Both the position numbers and the translations under genes were made by a program. A DNA stretch of 64,000 bases from positions 134,920,738 to 134,984,737 of the forward strand of contig OY821520.1 in the NCBI GenBank assembly GCA_963682025.1, given 5' to 3'. Shown piece after piece: positions 9,798-21,989 of the stretch. How positions within the stretch are numbered: the stretch's first letter is position 1; every line of letters begins with the position of its first letter. This DNA is from Cordilura impudica (Eukaryota; Arthropoda; Insecta; Diptera; Scathophagidae). A model generated the notes under the pieces. The model saw only the letters and a list, made by a program, of their open reading frames with translations, did not search any database and was not told where the DNA came from.

Positions 9798-10109
9798 AAG
9801 TAAAAGCTCGAGTATCCGGCATACAATTATCCGGAACACTCAGTTAGCCGGAATTATAATTTTTTGGATTTTTTTCTTACATTTTTTGTATTTCACAAGA
9901 GATATTCTTTTTTTATTATTCGGGGACTCACAGAACTGATACATAAAAAAATAATTTTGTGCTATATAATTTGAAAATAAATTAAAGAGAATCATAAAAA
10001 ATAATGAAATCTAGCGAAATTCTCGTAAAATTTCAAGTTTTAATGAAATATTCAATTATTCGGAATTTTTCAATTATCCGTAATGACAGGTATAATAGAG
10101 CGTCTACTG
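9798..10109. mobile_element. Pogo/Tigger-type MITE
   Basis: 312 bp. The right end reads GAGCGTCTACTG, i.e. CAGTAGACGCTC inward; the left end is AAGTAAAAGCTCG, a 3-mismatch partner. TA flanks both sides (9796-9797, 10110-10111). Subterminal ATCCGG and ATTCGGA motifs recur (ATTATCCGGAACA, ATTATTCGGAAT), as in pogo/Tigger elements whose ends carry ATCCGG-type sequence. There is no transposase, so it would be mobilised in trans. Confidence 0.7.
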
Positions 10110-10179
10110 TATATCTATAACGAAACTTGACATTTTAAAAAAACTGGTATTAATTGACTTACGGTTGGGTCTTGATTAT

Positions 10180-10960
10180 ACCCTCCACTACAGTGTGCAG
10201 AGGGTATATATAAGTTTGTCAATCCGTTTGTAATAATTAGAAAAAAAATTTTGGACTCCATAAAATATATATATTTGTGATCCTTATAACAGCCGGAGTT
10301 GATATAGCGATGACCGTCTGTCCGTCTGACGTTATCAATCGGGCAGCTAGGGTGCTCGTTCACATAAAAAATGATTCATTAATATCCTGAGAAGTTTGCT
10401 ATATAAAATCGTCCAAATAGGTCGAGATTTGAATTAAGAACTAAAAAAAGTCTTAGAAAAATATAATTTTCTATGTTGTTCTTGTCACGATCACGCCCTC
10501 AATAGGAAAGCTAGAGTGATCATTTTTAGTGAGAATGATTCACCAAATTCATGGGAAGATTTCTGTTTCAAAAATCATTAAAATCGGTGGAACAGGTCCA
10601 GGAAAATCTCTGAAAAAGTAAAAAAAAAATTGAAAATATGAGGTTTCTATATTGTTCTTGTTGTTATTCTAAATGTTGTATTGTTGTCATAGCTGGACTT
10701 GTTGTTTTTGTGGTCGTTGTAGTAATAGTATAATAAAAACAAACCCTTTGCACATTTTTCATCAACTCTGGTAGAAAAATTTAAAAGTTTCCATTGTTTT
10801 GGCATCACTAAAAAAAATTGTTAGATTATTTCTGTCATTGCCGGAGCCTGCGTGCAAAATTTCAGATCGATTGGGTCAAGGGAAAGTGGTTGAAATCGAT
10901 CCAAAATTTGTTCGACAAGCAGACACTACGAGTTAATATAAAGGGAGTAAAATTCACCAA
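10180..10960 (+). repeat. Mini-me-like dispersed repeat
   Basis: Starts at TATACCCTCCACTACAGTGT, continues with GTTTGTCAATCCGTTTGTAA and a GTCTGTCCGTCTG block near 10316. Its distal part (10830-10950; TCGATTGGGTCAAGGG, CAGACACTACGAGTTAA, AAGGGAGTAAA) reappears inverted at about 13895-14030. Non-coding. Confidence 0.6.
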
Positions 10961-11099
10961 CATCTAAAGCAAATAATGCTAAAATACCTAGTTGTTAATA
11001 AAAAAAAACAATGTAAATTTAGCAAAAAAAAAAAATTTATGTATTAATTTATTTAAAGAGAAAAACACAAAAATAACGTTTGATGTTGTATTTTTTGTG

Positions 11100-11190
11100 T
11101 GTAATATTTACATATACATACATACACATATTAAATAATACAAATAATATACATATATTATGTATATGTATGTATGTATGTATATCCATA
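11100..11190. repeat. TA/CATA-rich microsatellite
   Basis: Runs of TACATACATACACATA and ATGTATGTATGTATGTATAT form an imperfect inverted pair around AATATACATATATTATG. Confidence 0.7.
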
Positions 11191-12410
11191 GTAACTGCAT
11201 GTTAGAAATAAATCGGTATATTATTTTATTTACATAAAATTCTGCAATATTTTGTTGTGGGGAAAATACATTTCTTTTGCATTAACAGAGTGTCACTTTA
11301 TTTTGCTCAGCGTGACTATGCCACAGTAGATGGCATATTGACATGAATGTCAATATTTATACATAACAATGTTAAGAGTATACACGGGCTGGTCTTTTAT
11401 TTCATACGTTTTTTCATTATTCTTTTACAAATATGAACATAAGTTTGGCATGTTAAATTTTTGTTGTCTTTATAAAATAGAGTTACCGAGTTGATCAATG
11501 AGTTTTTTGCTTTCAAAACAGTTCTACATAGTTATATAGAATTATTATTCTGCTTTACCTACAAAATATCTGATTGCGATCACATCTAATTTTTAAAAAT
11601 TGTTTATAATTACTAAAGCATTATTATTCACATTAATACAAAATTGCACTTTTTAAATTTTCTATTAAAATTTAAGAAAATATTAATTCTAAAAACTGGA
11701 ATTAAAATTTCCAATTATAAATTAGAGAATATTAATTGAATTTCAGAAAATCATATCAAAACGTCGGAAATAATAATTTTAAATTTAGAAGACATCAATT
11801 GCATCTTTAATATATAAATGTTATTTGTTAAACACAAATTGAAATTCCAAAAAAAAACACCAAATATGTTTACATTTAAAAAATGTTTACATATAAAAAA
11901 AATTGCCATTCAGGAGAAATTAATAAATTTTCAGTACCGCGATTCAGTAACTTCTTTTAACAATAGTCGATTCGTTAAAAAAAGAAAATTGCAAAATTGT
12001 CAGTAAAATTTTTGAACGATATTCGCTATTGTTAAAGTCAGCTGTTGTTGTTATATAAACGACAACCATTTTTGTGTTGTTTATTCAATCGATAAAAACT
12101 TAAATTTTTATGTTGAAATACATAAATAAAAATCATAAAATAGTGAAAATATTTTGCTTTTATTAAAAAACTTTTTTATATAAATAAAAAAATTAAATAG
12201 CATGCATATTCAATTCATTATTTCATTTTCAAATAAAGAAACAGAAATATAGTAAAAAAAATAAAGATATTAAACGTAAACATAAAATCATCCTGTCAAA
12301 CACTAAGTAATTTGTTTTTTCTATTCTTTGTGTCTTCGCTTATTTTGACAGAGATGCCACTCGTTTACAATTTAAATAAATAGAAAAATAGATTTGTCGA
12401 CTGTCGTTAA
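11191..12410. other. A+T-rich DNA without a gene
   Basis: I see no coding or structured element. The phrase AGAGTTACCGAGTT at 11480 recurs inside the MITE copy at 20763, a small hint of a shared repeat. Confidence 0.4.
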
Positions 12411-12930
12411 CCCTGCTATCTCACATCACACTGCAACTGTGAAATCGTTGTGTACGTATTATCAACGAAAAATTGTTCGAATTAGTCGAATCCATCGCCA
12501 TTAACTTTTATGTTCACACATCTGACTGCAATCTCATTTTTAAAATGTTGTCGAAGCGTAAACTTGAAAAAATTCGTTTATTTCTCTCACTTATTTTATT
12601 TTATTTATTATTATTAGTTTTATTTTAATAACAGCTAATAATATTTATGCACTATAATTAACAAACTTGCGTTCTTATATGCGCATTTGAAGAAATAAAT
12701 CATAATAATAGATTTAACCAGTTAAAACTTTAATTACAATTTTGCAGAATCTAGTAAATTTGCATTCAATTTATAACAGGGTAACATTAATCATCGTTAG
12801 TGTCAGCCACTACTCGCACAAAAAATTTGATGACATTAGTGTGACCACTGCGGAAAATGTGTATGTGTTAGTAAAAAAATGTGAGTGTATTGAGTTTTTC
12901 GAACTTGCAGTGTGATGTGAGATAGGGGGG
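12411..12930. mobile_element. MITE with TAA target duplication (PIF/Harbinger-like), copy 1
   Basis: 520 bp. The ends are inverted copies of TATCTCACATCACACTGCAA preceded by six C-rich bases (CCCTGC on the left, CCCCCC on the right, read inward). TAA borders both sides (12408-12410, 12931-12933). A 3 bp TWA duplication is typical of PIF/Harbinger. A second copy with the same ends and body is at 20568-21137. There is no transposase. The bodies are clearly homologous (AACGAAAAATTGTTCGAATT, CATCGTTAGTGTCAGCCACT). Confidence 0.8.
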
Positions 12931-12933
12931 TAA

Positions 12934-13765
12934 GATGTATGTACTTAGTGAATCACTTAATCCTTAGTGCAAACAACAATAGCTGTCGATATATTTTGCG
13001 ATTGTCGGATCGTTGAAGTTTACAGAATCGGACTACAGAAAACATTGATTTAAATTCAATGAATTTTAGAAAACCTTAAATGATATTTAAGAATTGCGAA
13101 CATAAAAATTGTTACATAAATAAACGCAATTTGCTGAGAATGTTATTTTTTATACATATATTTTCAAAATTTTTTTTGGATGAATATTTGAAGTTTTTCA
13201 GAAAATAAAGATAACAAATTATTTTATTTAAAATGTTTGGGACTTTTGGTTTTTTGCGTTTGGCATCCCTAATTTGATTATTTATTATTATAAATTTATT
13301 CTCTATGTTTTTCAGATATGGCAATATTTTAATAAAAAAGTTGAGAGAGCTTTTTTTTGGTTATTATTTTGTTACTCCATCCGACCTATATGGCCACAAT
13401 GAAGAAATATTTGGCCAGTTAAAAGAAACTATACAGCCATCTCCAATTAGCACGATTTAATGCATATAGCCACCCTACACAACCATTACCTTTGCAATGG
13501 AGGTTAGAGCGAGCTATTTAATTAGCAAAAACTGAATTAAACGAGAAGTTATGTCATATAAACGGAAACGCATGCATATATGTATATAACATAAATGCAT
13601 GGCGATCAGCAACCACGATGACCAAAAAGCAAACACCGAAATAAATCCGAAATAATAAAAAAGACGAAAAACAACCCAAACAATTTTCTGAAATAATTTG
13701 GTATTAAGTTTTACAAATTGTTTACTTTTTCCATATTTTGTTTACATTTATTATCAATACTCAAA
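12934..13765. other. A+T-rich DNA without a gene
   Basis: No recognisable gene or element boundary. Confidence 0.4.
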
Positions 13766-13767
13766 CC

Positions 13768-14150
13768 GAGGTGGAGGGTATCAAATATTCAGCACAGCCG
13801 AATTTTACAATTTGTTTTTTAAAATTAATAACATCATTATTTTTTTGAAAATAATTAGTAATGGAATTTTTGTAGTGAAAACATGAATATTTGTGAACCC
13901 AATTAACTCTTTTTACTCCCTTTATTTTAACTCGTAGTGTCTGATTGTCTGCCGAAAAAACTTTGGATCGATTTTTAACCCTTTTCCCGTGATCCAATCG
14001 AGCTGAAACATTGCAGCCAGACTCATGGCGACGATGGAAAAAATACTTGCATAAAAAAAAATGTGAAAAAAATTTTGACTGTAGAATTTACAATTGTTGA
14101 GTAAGACTGAAACAGTACGGTAAACTTAATTTACAAAGAAAGGGAGTATA
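13768..14150 (-). repeat. Mini-me-like dispersed repeat, rearranged
   Basis: GGTGGAGGGTATCAAATATT plus CAGCACAGCCGAATTTTA (from 13770) is the family's 3' end on the plus strand. The following 13895-14030 is the reverse complement of the distal part of the 10.18 kb copy (TTTACTCCC, TTAACTCGTAGTGTCTG). The mixed orientation suggests two insertions or an inversion. Confidence 0.5.
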
Positions 14151-14452
14151 ACAAAAACTTGTCTTTTATGGGCTAGTTTTTTTTAGAAGGTAAAAGCTAA
14201 AACCTAAATAGCGAAGTACAGATTCGATGTCATACTTCACATGCAATTATCCTGCTTCCAAATCTTTTAACTTTTTGTACATCCAATAAATTTTTTATAC
14301 ATAATTTTAATATTACCTATTGTAATTAAGAGACACTAAAATCGCTAAGAAAGGAGAACAGAAAGTGCCTATTTAGCGCTTTTTTTATGAAAGGCACTAA
14401 ATGGAAAAAATTACCGAAAATGCTAAGTTGGCATCGCTGCTTCTTACATTGT

Positions 14453-14509
14453 TAAGACGAATACCTTATTTTATGCGAATATAAGACGAATACCTTATTT
14501 TATGCGAAT
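14453..14509. repeat. Short tandem duplication
   Basis: Two identical 28 bp units opening TAAGACGAATACC and closing TTTTATGCGAAT, with one A between them. Confidence 0.85.
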
Positions 14510-15439
14510 TGGTAAGGAAATTTAAATTTAAAAAAATATATTATTTGCCTCCATGAAAATTTATAAAATTGATAAATTTTTTATGAAATACTAAATATAT
14601 CTATATCTTGGAAAGTTATTGACACCATAACTTGCATAAATCTTAATGAACATCAATAGCTGCTTTATTTATTCAAATGCAGAGTTGACAAAAGAACTAT
14701 TGTTGTATGAAGAAAACTTAATTGAAAAAGGCATAGATAACAAATAACAAAAAAACATCATTCATTGCTTGATGAACGATTGTTACCCATTTATAATTGA
14801 GTTTTTTTTTTCTCCAGTTTGTTCTTAACACTGCGCACACCAACCAAAAGAAATACAATAAGAACTTCCTAGAAACCTCCAAAGCGAAAGAACAGTGGAA
14901 AATCTATGCGACACAATTTCCACTAGTCTTTCATATTACGTGTGTTTGTCGTTAGAGTGTTTAACATGAATATTAATGGGGAAAAAAAAAATTATTCATT
15001 AAAACTTGTATGCGTTTACAAATTAAAGAAATTTATAACAAATTTAAACAACTAATAAACTAATAAACTTTAATTAATAAAAACTGTTGTAGTAACAAAA
15101 TAAATTCAATATCAAAAAAATATAAATATAAAAAAATTTATGTTCAATTAAAATACCCCACCCAAAATCTATTTATTCTATAAAGTCGCAATTAGCATTG
15201 TGTCTGATTGCTTAATGCATAAATTTTTGAAGTTGTTTTTAACGAAATTGGCACGTTCATTTAAAATAAATTCTAATGAAATTCTCAGCTATACGTAACT
15301 AAATTCACATACCACTTGAATCATACATATACGGTTATTTGCTATTACTTAATTTGCCGCTTAAGGTTTTTTCGTTGTTGTTATATTGATTTTAAGTTAT
15401 GTACGAGTTTAAGCAGTTTCTTTTTAAACCCTTAAAATA
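14510..15439. other. A+T-rich DNA without a gene
   Basis: No gene, RNA or repeat boundary recognised. Confidence 0.4.
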
Positions 15440-15814
15440 ATGTTTATGAAATACCGAAATCCCGTAAAAATGTTTATGATGCTTAAATTGGGACTCGCTT
15501 ATTCTATAATTGTGACTCTACTGTTAAACAATATTGTTGGTTTAGCGCTGTTCTTTATTTTTTTCGAAAAAATTGTTCAAACAGCTGCTTATGCGAGTAT
15601 CAATACTTTTGCATATGAAATACGATTTGGTATTAATTCTATAGAACTTCATGGTGTTCCATATAGCGTTTTATTCATTGTTTATGTTGTAGACAAAACA
15701 AAAAAAAAAAAAACCGAAAATACTCTCTTAACCAGAATCACATATAATTTGTATGCGGCTTGCAGTAGATTTCTTTGTTGCTTTACTTTACATGTAAATT
15801 ATTTTTCATTATGA
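15440..15814 (+). CDS. Unrecognised small hydrophobic ORF (doubtful gene)
   Basis: A 124-codon open frame from ATG 15440. Residues about 14-42 and 72-84 are hydrophobic enough to be membrane segments (LAYSIIVTLLLNNIVGLALF; YSVLFIVYVV), and a KKKK stretch follows. I do not recognise any domain. No flanking splice signals or poly(A) context support it, and A+T-rich DNA yields hydrophobic frames readily. I list it only because it is the longest unexplained frame between repeats in this part. It is most likely a chance ORF. Confidence 0.15.
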   Translation: MFMKYRNPVKMFMMLKLGLAYSIIVTLLLNNIVGLALFFIFFEKIVQTAAYASINTFAYEIRFGINSIELHGVPYSVLFIVYVVDKTKKKKTENTLLTRITYNLYAACSRFLCCFTLHVNYFSL

Positions 15815-16289
15815 TTGTTTACAAACATTCAGCTGCCATTATTTATATTTACAATTAACAAATTGATTACTTAGCTCGTAGCTACCGTTGAAGAAGTCAA
15901 CTGAAAGACATACTCGTATTTATATGGGTTCATGTGTTAATTAGTGAATATATAAAAATAACAACAACAAAAATCAACATAATAGCTACTTAAAATAAAA
16001 TCATTACAAAAAGAAAACATGGCACCGTGTTGTATTTTAAAATTGTTTCGTTACAAATATTTGCAATATTATTATTCAAAAATTAAAATTAAGTCTGTCA
16101 ATTCGATCAATGCACTGTTCACCATATGACTACTTTTTAACACAAGTAGCTACGAAACAAGTGTACTTGGGGTAATGGGTGTCGCAGTCTGAATACGTTT
16201 AGATCTGCTACGTCAGGGCATTTTAAAAATTAAAAAAAGACATGAATTAAGAATTAAGTTTATATTTCTTTTTCGAAGCACCTATTTCT

Positions 16290-16500
16290 ACCAAAAAAAA
16301 AAAAAAATCATGTGAGACCGAATAAAAGGGAGATGTGTAAGCATATAGTAATTAAAGATTTTTTTATGGCACTTTTTTGAAATCAAACAGAAAGCGTAAT
16401 CTATGTATCACTTATAGCAATCAACTACAGGGGCTCCGCTAATATAAAAATATTTATTATTATTTATCTATTATTTCAACCGGTTAATTTTTAATTTTTC
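16290..16500 (-). repeat. Conserved unit of the heptamer system, inverted copy (U0)
   Basis: The reverse complement of this stretch matches the unit at 45.95-46.37 kb: ACACATCTCCCTT, AAAGTGCCATAAAAAAATCT, TGATACATAGAT, ACGCTTTCTGTTTGATTT, TTAACCGGTTGAAATAAT. It lacks the distal half of the unit and carries an extra TAGCGGAGCCCCTGTAGTTG segment (minus strand) not seen in the other copies. As in the others, the heptamer array lies on the AACCGGTTGAAAT side. Confidence 0.8.
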
Positions 16501-17925
16501 GTTTTTGTTTTTCATTTTTTATTTCTCATTTTTCATTTTTTATTTTTCATTTTTCATTTTTAATTTTTTCATTTTTCATTTTTAATTTTTAATTTTTAAT
16601 TTTTAATTTTTAATTTTTAATTTTTAATTTTTAATTTTTAATTTTTAATTTTTAATTTTTAATTTTTAATTTTTAATTTTTAATTTTTAATTTTTAATTT
16701 TTAATTTTTAATTTTTAATTTTTAATTTTTAATTTTTAATTTTTAATTTTTAATTTTTAATTTTTAATTTTTAATTTTTAATTTTTAATTTTTAATTTTT
16801 AATTTTTAATTTTTAATTTTTAATTTTTAATTTTTAATTTTTAATTTTTAATTTTTAAGTTTTAATTTTTATTTTTTAATTTTTAATTTTTAATTTTTAA
16901 TTTTTAATTTTTAATTTTTAATTTTTAATTTTTAATTTTTAATTTTTAATTTTTAATTTTTAATTTTTAATTTTTAATTTTTAATTTTTAATTTTTAATT
17001 TTTAATTTTTAATTTTTAATTTGTAATTTTTAATTTTTAATTTTTAATTTTTAATTTTTAATTTTTAATTTTTAATTTTTAATTTTTAATTTTTAATTTT
17101 TAATTTTTAATTTTTAATTTTTAATTTTTAATTTTTAATTTTTAATTTTTAATTTTTAATTTTTAATTTTTAATTTTTAATTTTTAATTTTTAATTTTTA
17201 ATTTTTAATTTTTAATTTTTTATTTTTAATTTTTAATTTTTATTTTTTTATTTTTTATTTTTTATTTTTTATTTTTCATTTTTAATTTCTGGTTTTAATT
17301 TTTTATTTTTCATTGTTCATTTTCCATTTTATTTCATTTCTTATTTTTCATTTATTATTTTTTATTTACCATTTCTCGTTTTTTATTTTTAATTTTTTTT
17401 TTTTATTTTTCAATTTTCATTTTTTATTTTTTATTTTCCATTTTTCTTTTTTCATTTCTCATTTTTTATTTTTAATTTTTCATTTTCATTTTTTATTTTT
17501 AATTTTTCATTGTTTATTTTTAATTTTTCTTTTTAATTTTTTTTTCAGTTTTGATTTTTCATTGTTCTTTTTCATTTTTCATTTTTTTTTTTTTGTTTTT
17601 TATTTTTCATTTTTAAGTTTTCATTTTTAATTTTTTATTTTTCATATTTTATTTTTAATTTTTTATTTTCCATTTTTCATTTTTAACTTTCCATTTTTCA
17701 CTGTCCATTTTTCATTTTTCACATTTCATTTTTTATTTTTAATTTTTTATTTTTCATTCTTCGTTCTTAATTTTTCATTTTTCATTTTTTATTTTTCCTT
17801 TTTCCTTTTTAATTTTTCATTTTTAATTTTTTATTTTTCATTTTTCACTTTTCATTTTTCATTTTTCTTTTTTTATTTTTTATTTTTCGTTTTTAATTTT
17901 TCTACTTTCATTTTTTTTTTTCAAG
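16501..17925 (-). repeat. Heptamer array (AATTTTT)n with degenerate edges
   Basis: Clean AATTTTT tandem repeats run from about 16560 to 17240, about 100 copies. From 17240 to 17925 the array decays into mixed TTTTTAT, TTTTTCAT and TTTTAA motifs. It is the inverted counterpart of the (AAAAATT)n arrays at 44-54 kb. Long open frames rich in Phe/His/Leu in this stretch are repeat artefacts. Confidence 0.95.
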
Positions 17926-18218
17926 AAAGGATTGGCAAAAAAGCAGCAAATAAAGGCGATAAATAAGCTGGATGAAAGACTGGGTATTTAAAAATTTACA
18001 AAACTTAAATACTTTATCAGCTACAATAAATTAAGCATAAAAATAGTTATGATATAAATGGATCTAATGTGATTAAGATTAAATTTTCTGAAATTATTTA
18101 TTTTTTTTTTTTTGTTATTATTATTATATATTAATTTAATTATTATTACAAATAAAAAAAAAATAATTTTATTATTTTTTGTAAAAATAAAAAATCTTAT
18201 TTTCGATCTTTATCAATT

Positions 18219-18635
18219 TAATGACTGAGTTTGAAATTGTTCAGGCTCAAGATCAAATGTTTTTACTTGTTTTTTCAAGACAAAAACAAACATGTATATT
18301 GTAGTACGCAATGTGTACTCATATACAAACATATTTGTTTCAAAGTTGTTGTATATTTTAATTTGTTATATTGGAGGAGGCTTAAATAGTACAACTCTTT
18401 GCTTGAATTCTCATTTAGTTGTTGTCAGCAAATGTATATGAATTTAACTTTTTACCAAACAAACTATCTACTGCTTTTTGTTACTGATGAGGGTTGGTGA
18501 CTCTTCCCGAAACAGCTGTATAACCTGTCATGCAGAATATGGATCAATTTTTGAAACAAATGTGCTAATGCTTTTGCTTTATTTAAAGTAAAAACATTTG
18601 ATCTTGAGCCTGAACAATGTCAAACTCAGTCATTA
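18219..18635. mobile_element. MITE with 50 bp near-perfect inverted repeats
   Basis: The 50 bp at 18219-18268 (TAATGACTGAGTTTG through AAATGTTTTTACTT) and the reverse complement of 18586-18635 differ at one position. The element is 417 bp with no transposase. The target duplication is unclear because the flanks are A/T runs; TA or TTA are possible. Similar sequence (CTGCATAACCTGTC, GAACTTGAGCCTGA) at 32527-32620 looks like a decayed relative. Confidence 0.8.
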
Positions 18636-18639
18636 AAAA

Positions 18640-19735
18640 AATAATTTTTCAACATTTCTATAGAAATAAGTGATTTATTTTCCTGAGGTTAACATATTGC
18701 GGGTATTACAGTATCGAAGGTATGAAATTTTATTAAGGTATGTTACATATACCATCAGAAAGGTTTATTTGTCTAGTTTCTTAATATAGGTTTTATTTTT
18801 AAGGTTTTAGAAACCGTTGTCTTGAGTTACAATATATTTATTTTGATAGACATCCCACTCGCATCCCACTAAACGATCAAAAAGGAAAAACCTAAGCTTT
18901 CTTTTAAGCAAAAAAGGCCGTTTTTTGAAAAAAAAAATTTTTTTTAAATTTTTGGTTTTGCAAAAAAGTCAAAAAAAAAATTTGTGTTTTTTGAAATTTT
19001 TTTCCGAAAGATTTAAGAAATAGCTATCTGAACGATTTGGGACAAATTTTTCTAAGAACAATAGGTAAAAAGTTACATGAATGAGAAAAAAACACCTGTT
19101 TGGACAAAATGTAAAATTTTGAACAACTCTAACTCAGAGAGTTCTTGACCGATCTTGTTGAAAAATTGTGTCTTAACTACTATCCAATAGGACTAACCGT
19201 GATGCAAATTTCATCCCGACCGGAAGACATCGGTTTCAAAAGTTTGGTCACTTTACATGAAACGCCCCATATTTTTATTGTAGAGACTTAAAACTTAACT
19301 TAAACGGCAGTATTTATATTAAAAATTGAGGAATAATTCTTTTTTATTGCAACATACTTTAAATATATTACAGAGAAAAGTTTTCTCGTAGATGCGATCC
19401 TAAATGCCAAATATAAAATATATAATATACCACAGATGACACAGATGATTACGAAGATAATGTCAATTGTTGAATAGCGTACTCAACATTTCGGTTTTAC
19501 GTTTACATTAATATCTGGATTTATTGACCTATTTATATACATTCGTTATAAAAACAATATTTTAAGAAGCAACAATGATAATTTGATAAACTTAATACTT
19601 AATTCTTACAACAAACACATAGAATTTTTAAAAATTTTTAGAAGTGTCTTCACAATGATGTCCGGCATAATGATTTCCGACTTACCCCATTTGCAATACC
19701 AACCTGCTCGAAATAATGACAAATAATATTTTCAT
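18640..19735. other. A+T-rich DNA without a gene; possible old repeat at 18840-19270
   Basis: No reading frame stands out. The stretch 19080-19270 is less A+T-rich than its surroundings (GACCGATCTTGTTGAAAAA, CATCCCGACCGGAAGACATC) and resembles dispersed-element sequence, but I cannot name it. Confidence 0.35.
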
Positions 19736-19739
19736 AGTC

Positions 19740-19862
19740 TCGACTCAAGTTATTATAAGGATCAGGAATATATATACTTTATGGGGTCGCAAAATCATTT
19801 TTCGATGCGTTACAAACGGAATGACAAACGGATATATACACAGTGGTGTGGAGGGTATAAAA
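19740..19862 (-). repeat. Start of a mini-me-like repeat, minus strand
   Basis: On the minus strand it reads TATACCCTCCACACCACTGT, then GTTTGTCATTCCGTTTGTAA, CGCATCGAAAAATGATTTTG and CCCCATAAAGTATATATATT. It lacks the GTCY block, so it is truncated. Confidence 0.6.
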
Positions 19863-19984
19863 AATTATTTCATTAAAAAAAATATATAATAATATAAAAT
19901 ATTTTAAAACTTAATAATAAACAATTTTACTGACTAATATTCAATAATTCTATAAATAAAAATACAGTATCTATAATATTATTA

Positions 19985-20320
19985 GGCTAGGCGATTTCTT
20001 GTCACCGATCTTTTGTTCTACCCTTTTATCCCGATTTTGGCCAAACATATATTATTTATTTAGCCGTTTTGCAGATTTACAGATTTTTTAATTTTTTTCT
20101 TTATTTTGAGTAAATTGCATTTAATGTTGCTACTAACACATACATAAAATTATACAATGCTATTTGTGTGTTTATTAAATTTGGTAATGTGTTTTTAATA
20201 AAAATGAGTTTGTTTTTTGTGTTGATTTGCGAATTGGCTATAATTGATTAGCATACCTTTAGGGTCTTAATGAAAATATAGAATTTCCTAGAATTTGCAC
20301 TCGAATTTCGAATCTGCTAA
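19985..20320 (+). repeat. Dispersed repeat family, copy B
   Basis: About 335 bp from GGCTAGGCGATTTCTTGTCA to GAATTTGCACTCGAATTTCG. It shares all blocks with copies at 8131-8700 and 31254-31635 and is the most compact of the three. Confidence 0.7.
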
Positions 20321-20567
20321 TTTTAACTTAAAGGGTTCCTTAAATGCAAATTTATTAGATTACAAGAAAAATATAAGAAAAAATATATTTTTCCTTTTTT
20401 CTTAAATAGAAACAATAACTTAAAATAAAAGGAGCTCTAAAACATTTCTTCCAAAATAATATTTTCAATATTAATTAAAACATTTTGTTTGTTACTTTTC
20501 TGAAAAAAAAAAAATATAATATAAAATAAAAATGTTGCTAAAATTATTTCAAAAGTAAATAAATTAA

Positions 20568-21137
20568 CCCCCCTATCTTACATCACACTGAAATTGTAAA
20601 ATCGTTGTGTACGTATTATCAACGAAAAATTGTTCGAATTAGTCGAATCCATCGCCATTAACTTTTATGCTCACACATCTGACTGCAATCTCATTTTTAA
20701 AATGTTGTCGAAGCATAACTTGAAAAAATTTGTTCACTTCTCTCTCTTATTTTATTTTAAATAGAGTTACCGAGTTTATTATACAGGCACATGTTTGAGG
20801 GAATATGTTTACATTTATTATTAGTATTATTTTAATAATAGTTAATAATATTTATGCTCTATAATTAACAAAATTGCGTTTTTATATGCGCATTTGAAGA
20901 AATAAATCATAATAATAGATTTAACAAGTTAAAACTTTAATTACAATTTTGCAGAATCCAGTAAATTTGCATTAAATTTATAACAGGGTAACATTAATCA
21001 TCGTTAGTGTCAGCCACTACTCGCACGAAAAATTTGGTGCCATTAGTGTGACCACTGCGGAAAATGTGTGTGTATTAGTAAAAAAATGTGAGTGTATTGA
21101 GTTTTTCGAACTTGCAGTGTGATGTGAGATGGCTGGG
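20568..21137. mobile_element. MITE with TAA target duplication (PIF/Harbinger-like), copy 2
   Basis: 570 bp with the same inverted ends as 12411-12930 and TAA on each side (20565-20567, 21138-21140). It has a ~50 bp extra segment near 20755-20815 (GAGTTACCGAGTTTATTATA) that copy 1 lacks. No transposase. Confidence 0.8.
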
Positions 21138-21140
21138 TAA

Positions 21141-21528
21141 CATAAATCAATCATTCCACAAAAAGTTCTATATCATAAATCTAGGGCATCCCTGAATTAA
21201 TCCCCAGTTTTCCTGCCTTTCAAGGCACTGTGTAAGGTAAAAAGCTGCGGCATCAGAAAATTAAACTGAATTGTTCTACACAATTTCTCAATGAAACACA
21301 AAAACGCAAAGCGTAAAAAATTCTCTGCAGAATTTAATTTTTGGTTTCTTAAAACTACTCATGTTCATAACTCGCTGATTTACTGATTTGTTAATTGTGT
21401 AAGGTGCAAACAATTTATAAAATATACGCATATTCGATTATTTTTAATTTAATACAAATAAATAAAAGTGTTATATTCCACCTGCGTCTTAAACTCAATA
21501 TTATAACCAATGTTGGGTACCGGCTACC
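21141..21528. other. A+T-rich DNA without a gene
   Basis: Nothing recognised other than the approach to the Tc1 relic; the left end of that element was not found. Confidence 0.35.
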
Positions 21529-21938
21529 ACTTTGGGAAAACCTACGGAGACTTCAACTGAAATTTATCACCATATTATCAACCTACACAAAATTAGGAAA
21601 ATCAAAGAAGCTGTTGGAAAGGAGCCTAAAGTATCGTTTAGTGGACTATATGTGAAAAAAAAAACGAAAAATGATGGGACAATTGCGACTAAAAATCGAA
21701 GCGGTCGGCCCAGAGTAATAACAAAAAGTGAGGATAATAATGACGACAAGTAAACGAAATCTTCGTCAAACAGCTCCAGAAATCTCCGCCTTAATAAACA
21801 CCGGCCGAACGACTGCAATAAGTGTGACTACAGCAAAACGAGGTCTTACACCGGCTGGCTTAAATGGCAGAACCGCCATTAAAAAACCGCATCTTCACTC
21901 ACAAAATAAAAGAAAAAGATTAGAGTGGGGTATATAAT
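21529..21938 (+). pseudogene. Tc1-type transposase, N-terminal fragment
   Basis: The frame from about 21529 reads GKPTETSTEI, then KNRSGRPRVIT, then shifts frame near 21730 to NLRQTAPEISALIN, AGLNGRTAIKKPHL and SQNKRKRLEW. These are the bipartite paired-type DNA-binding region and the start of the catalytic region of Tc1-like transposases (GRPRK-like and GLNGR..KKP..L motifs). At 21938 a stop is met and the first catalytic-Asp block is missing. The matching C-terminal part lies at 22660-22875, so the gene was split or deleted around foreign DNA. Confidence 0.8.
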
Positions 21939-21989
21939 CTAACCCATAAAAACAAAGTTTTTATTAAAACTCTTTCTTTACTTATGCAT

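Noticed and set aside
17313..17630. 105-codon Phe-rich frame
   Set aside because: Translation of degenerate TTTTTAT/TTTTTCAT repeats, not a protein gene.
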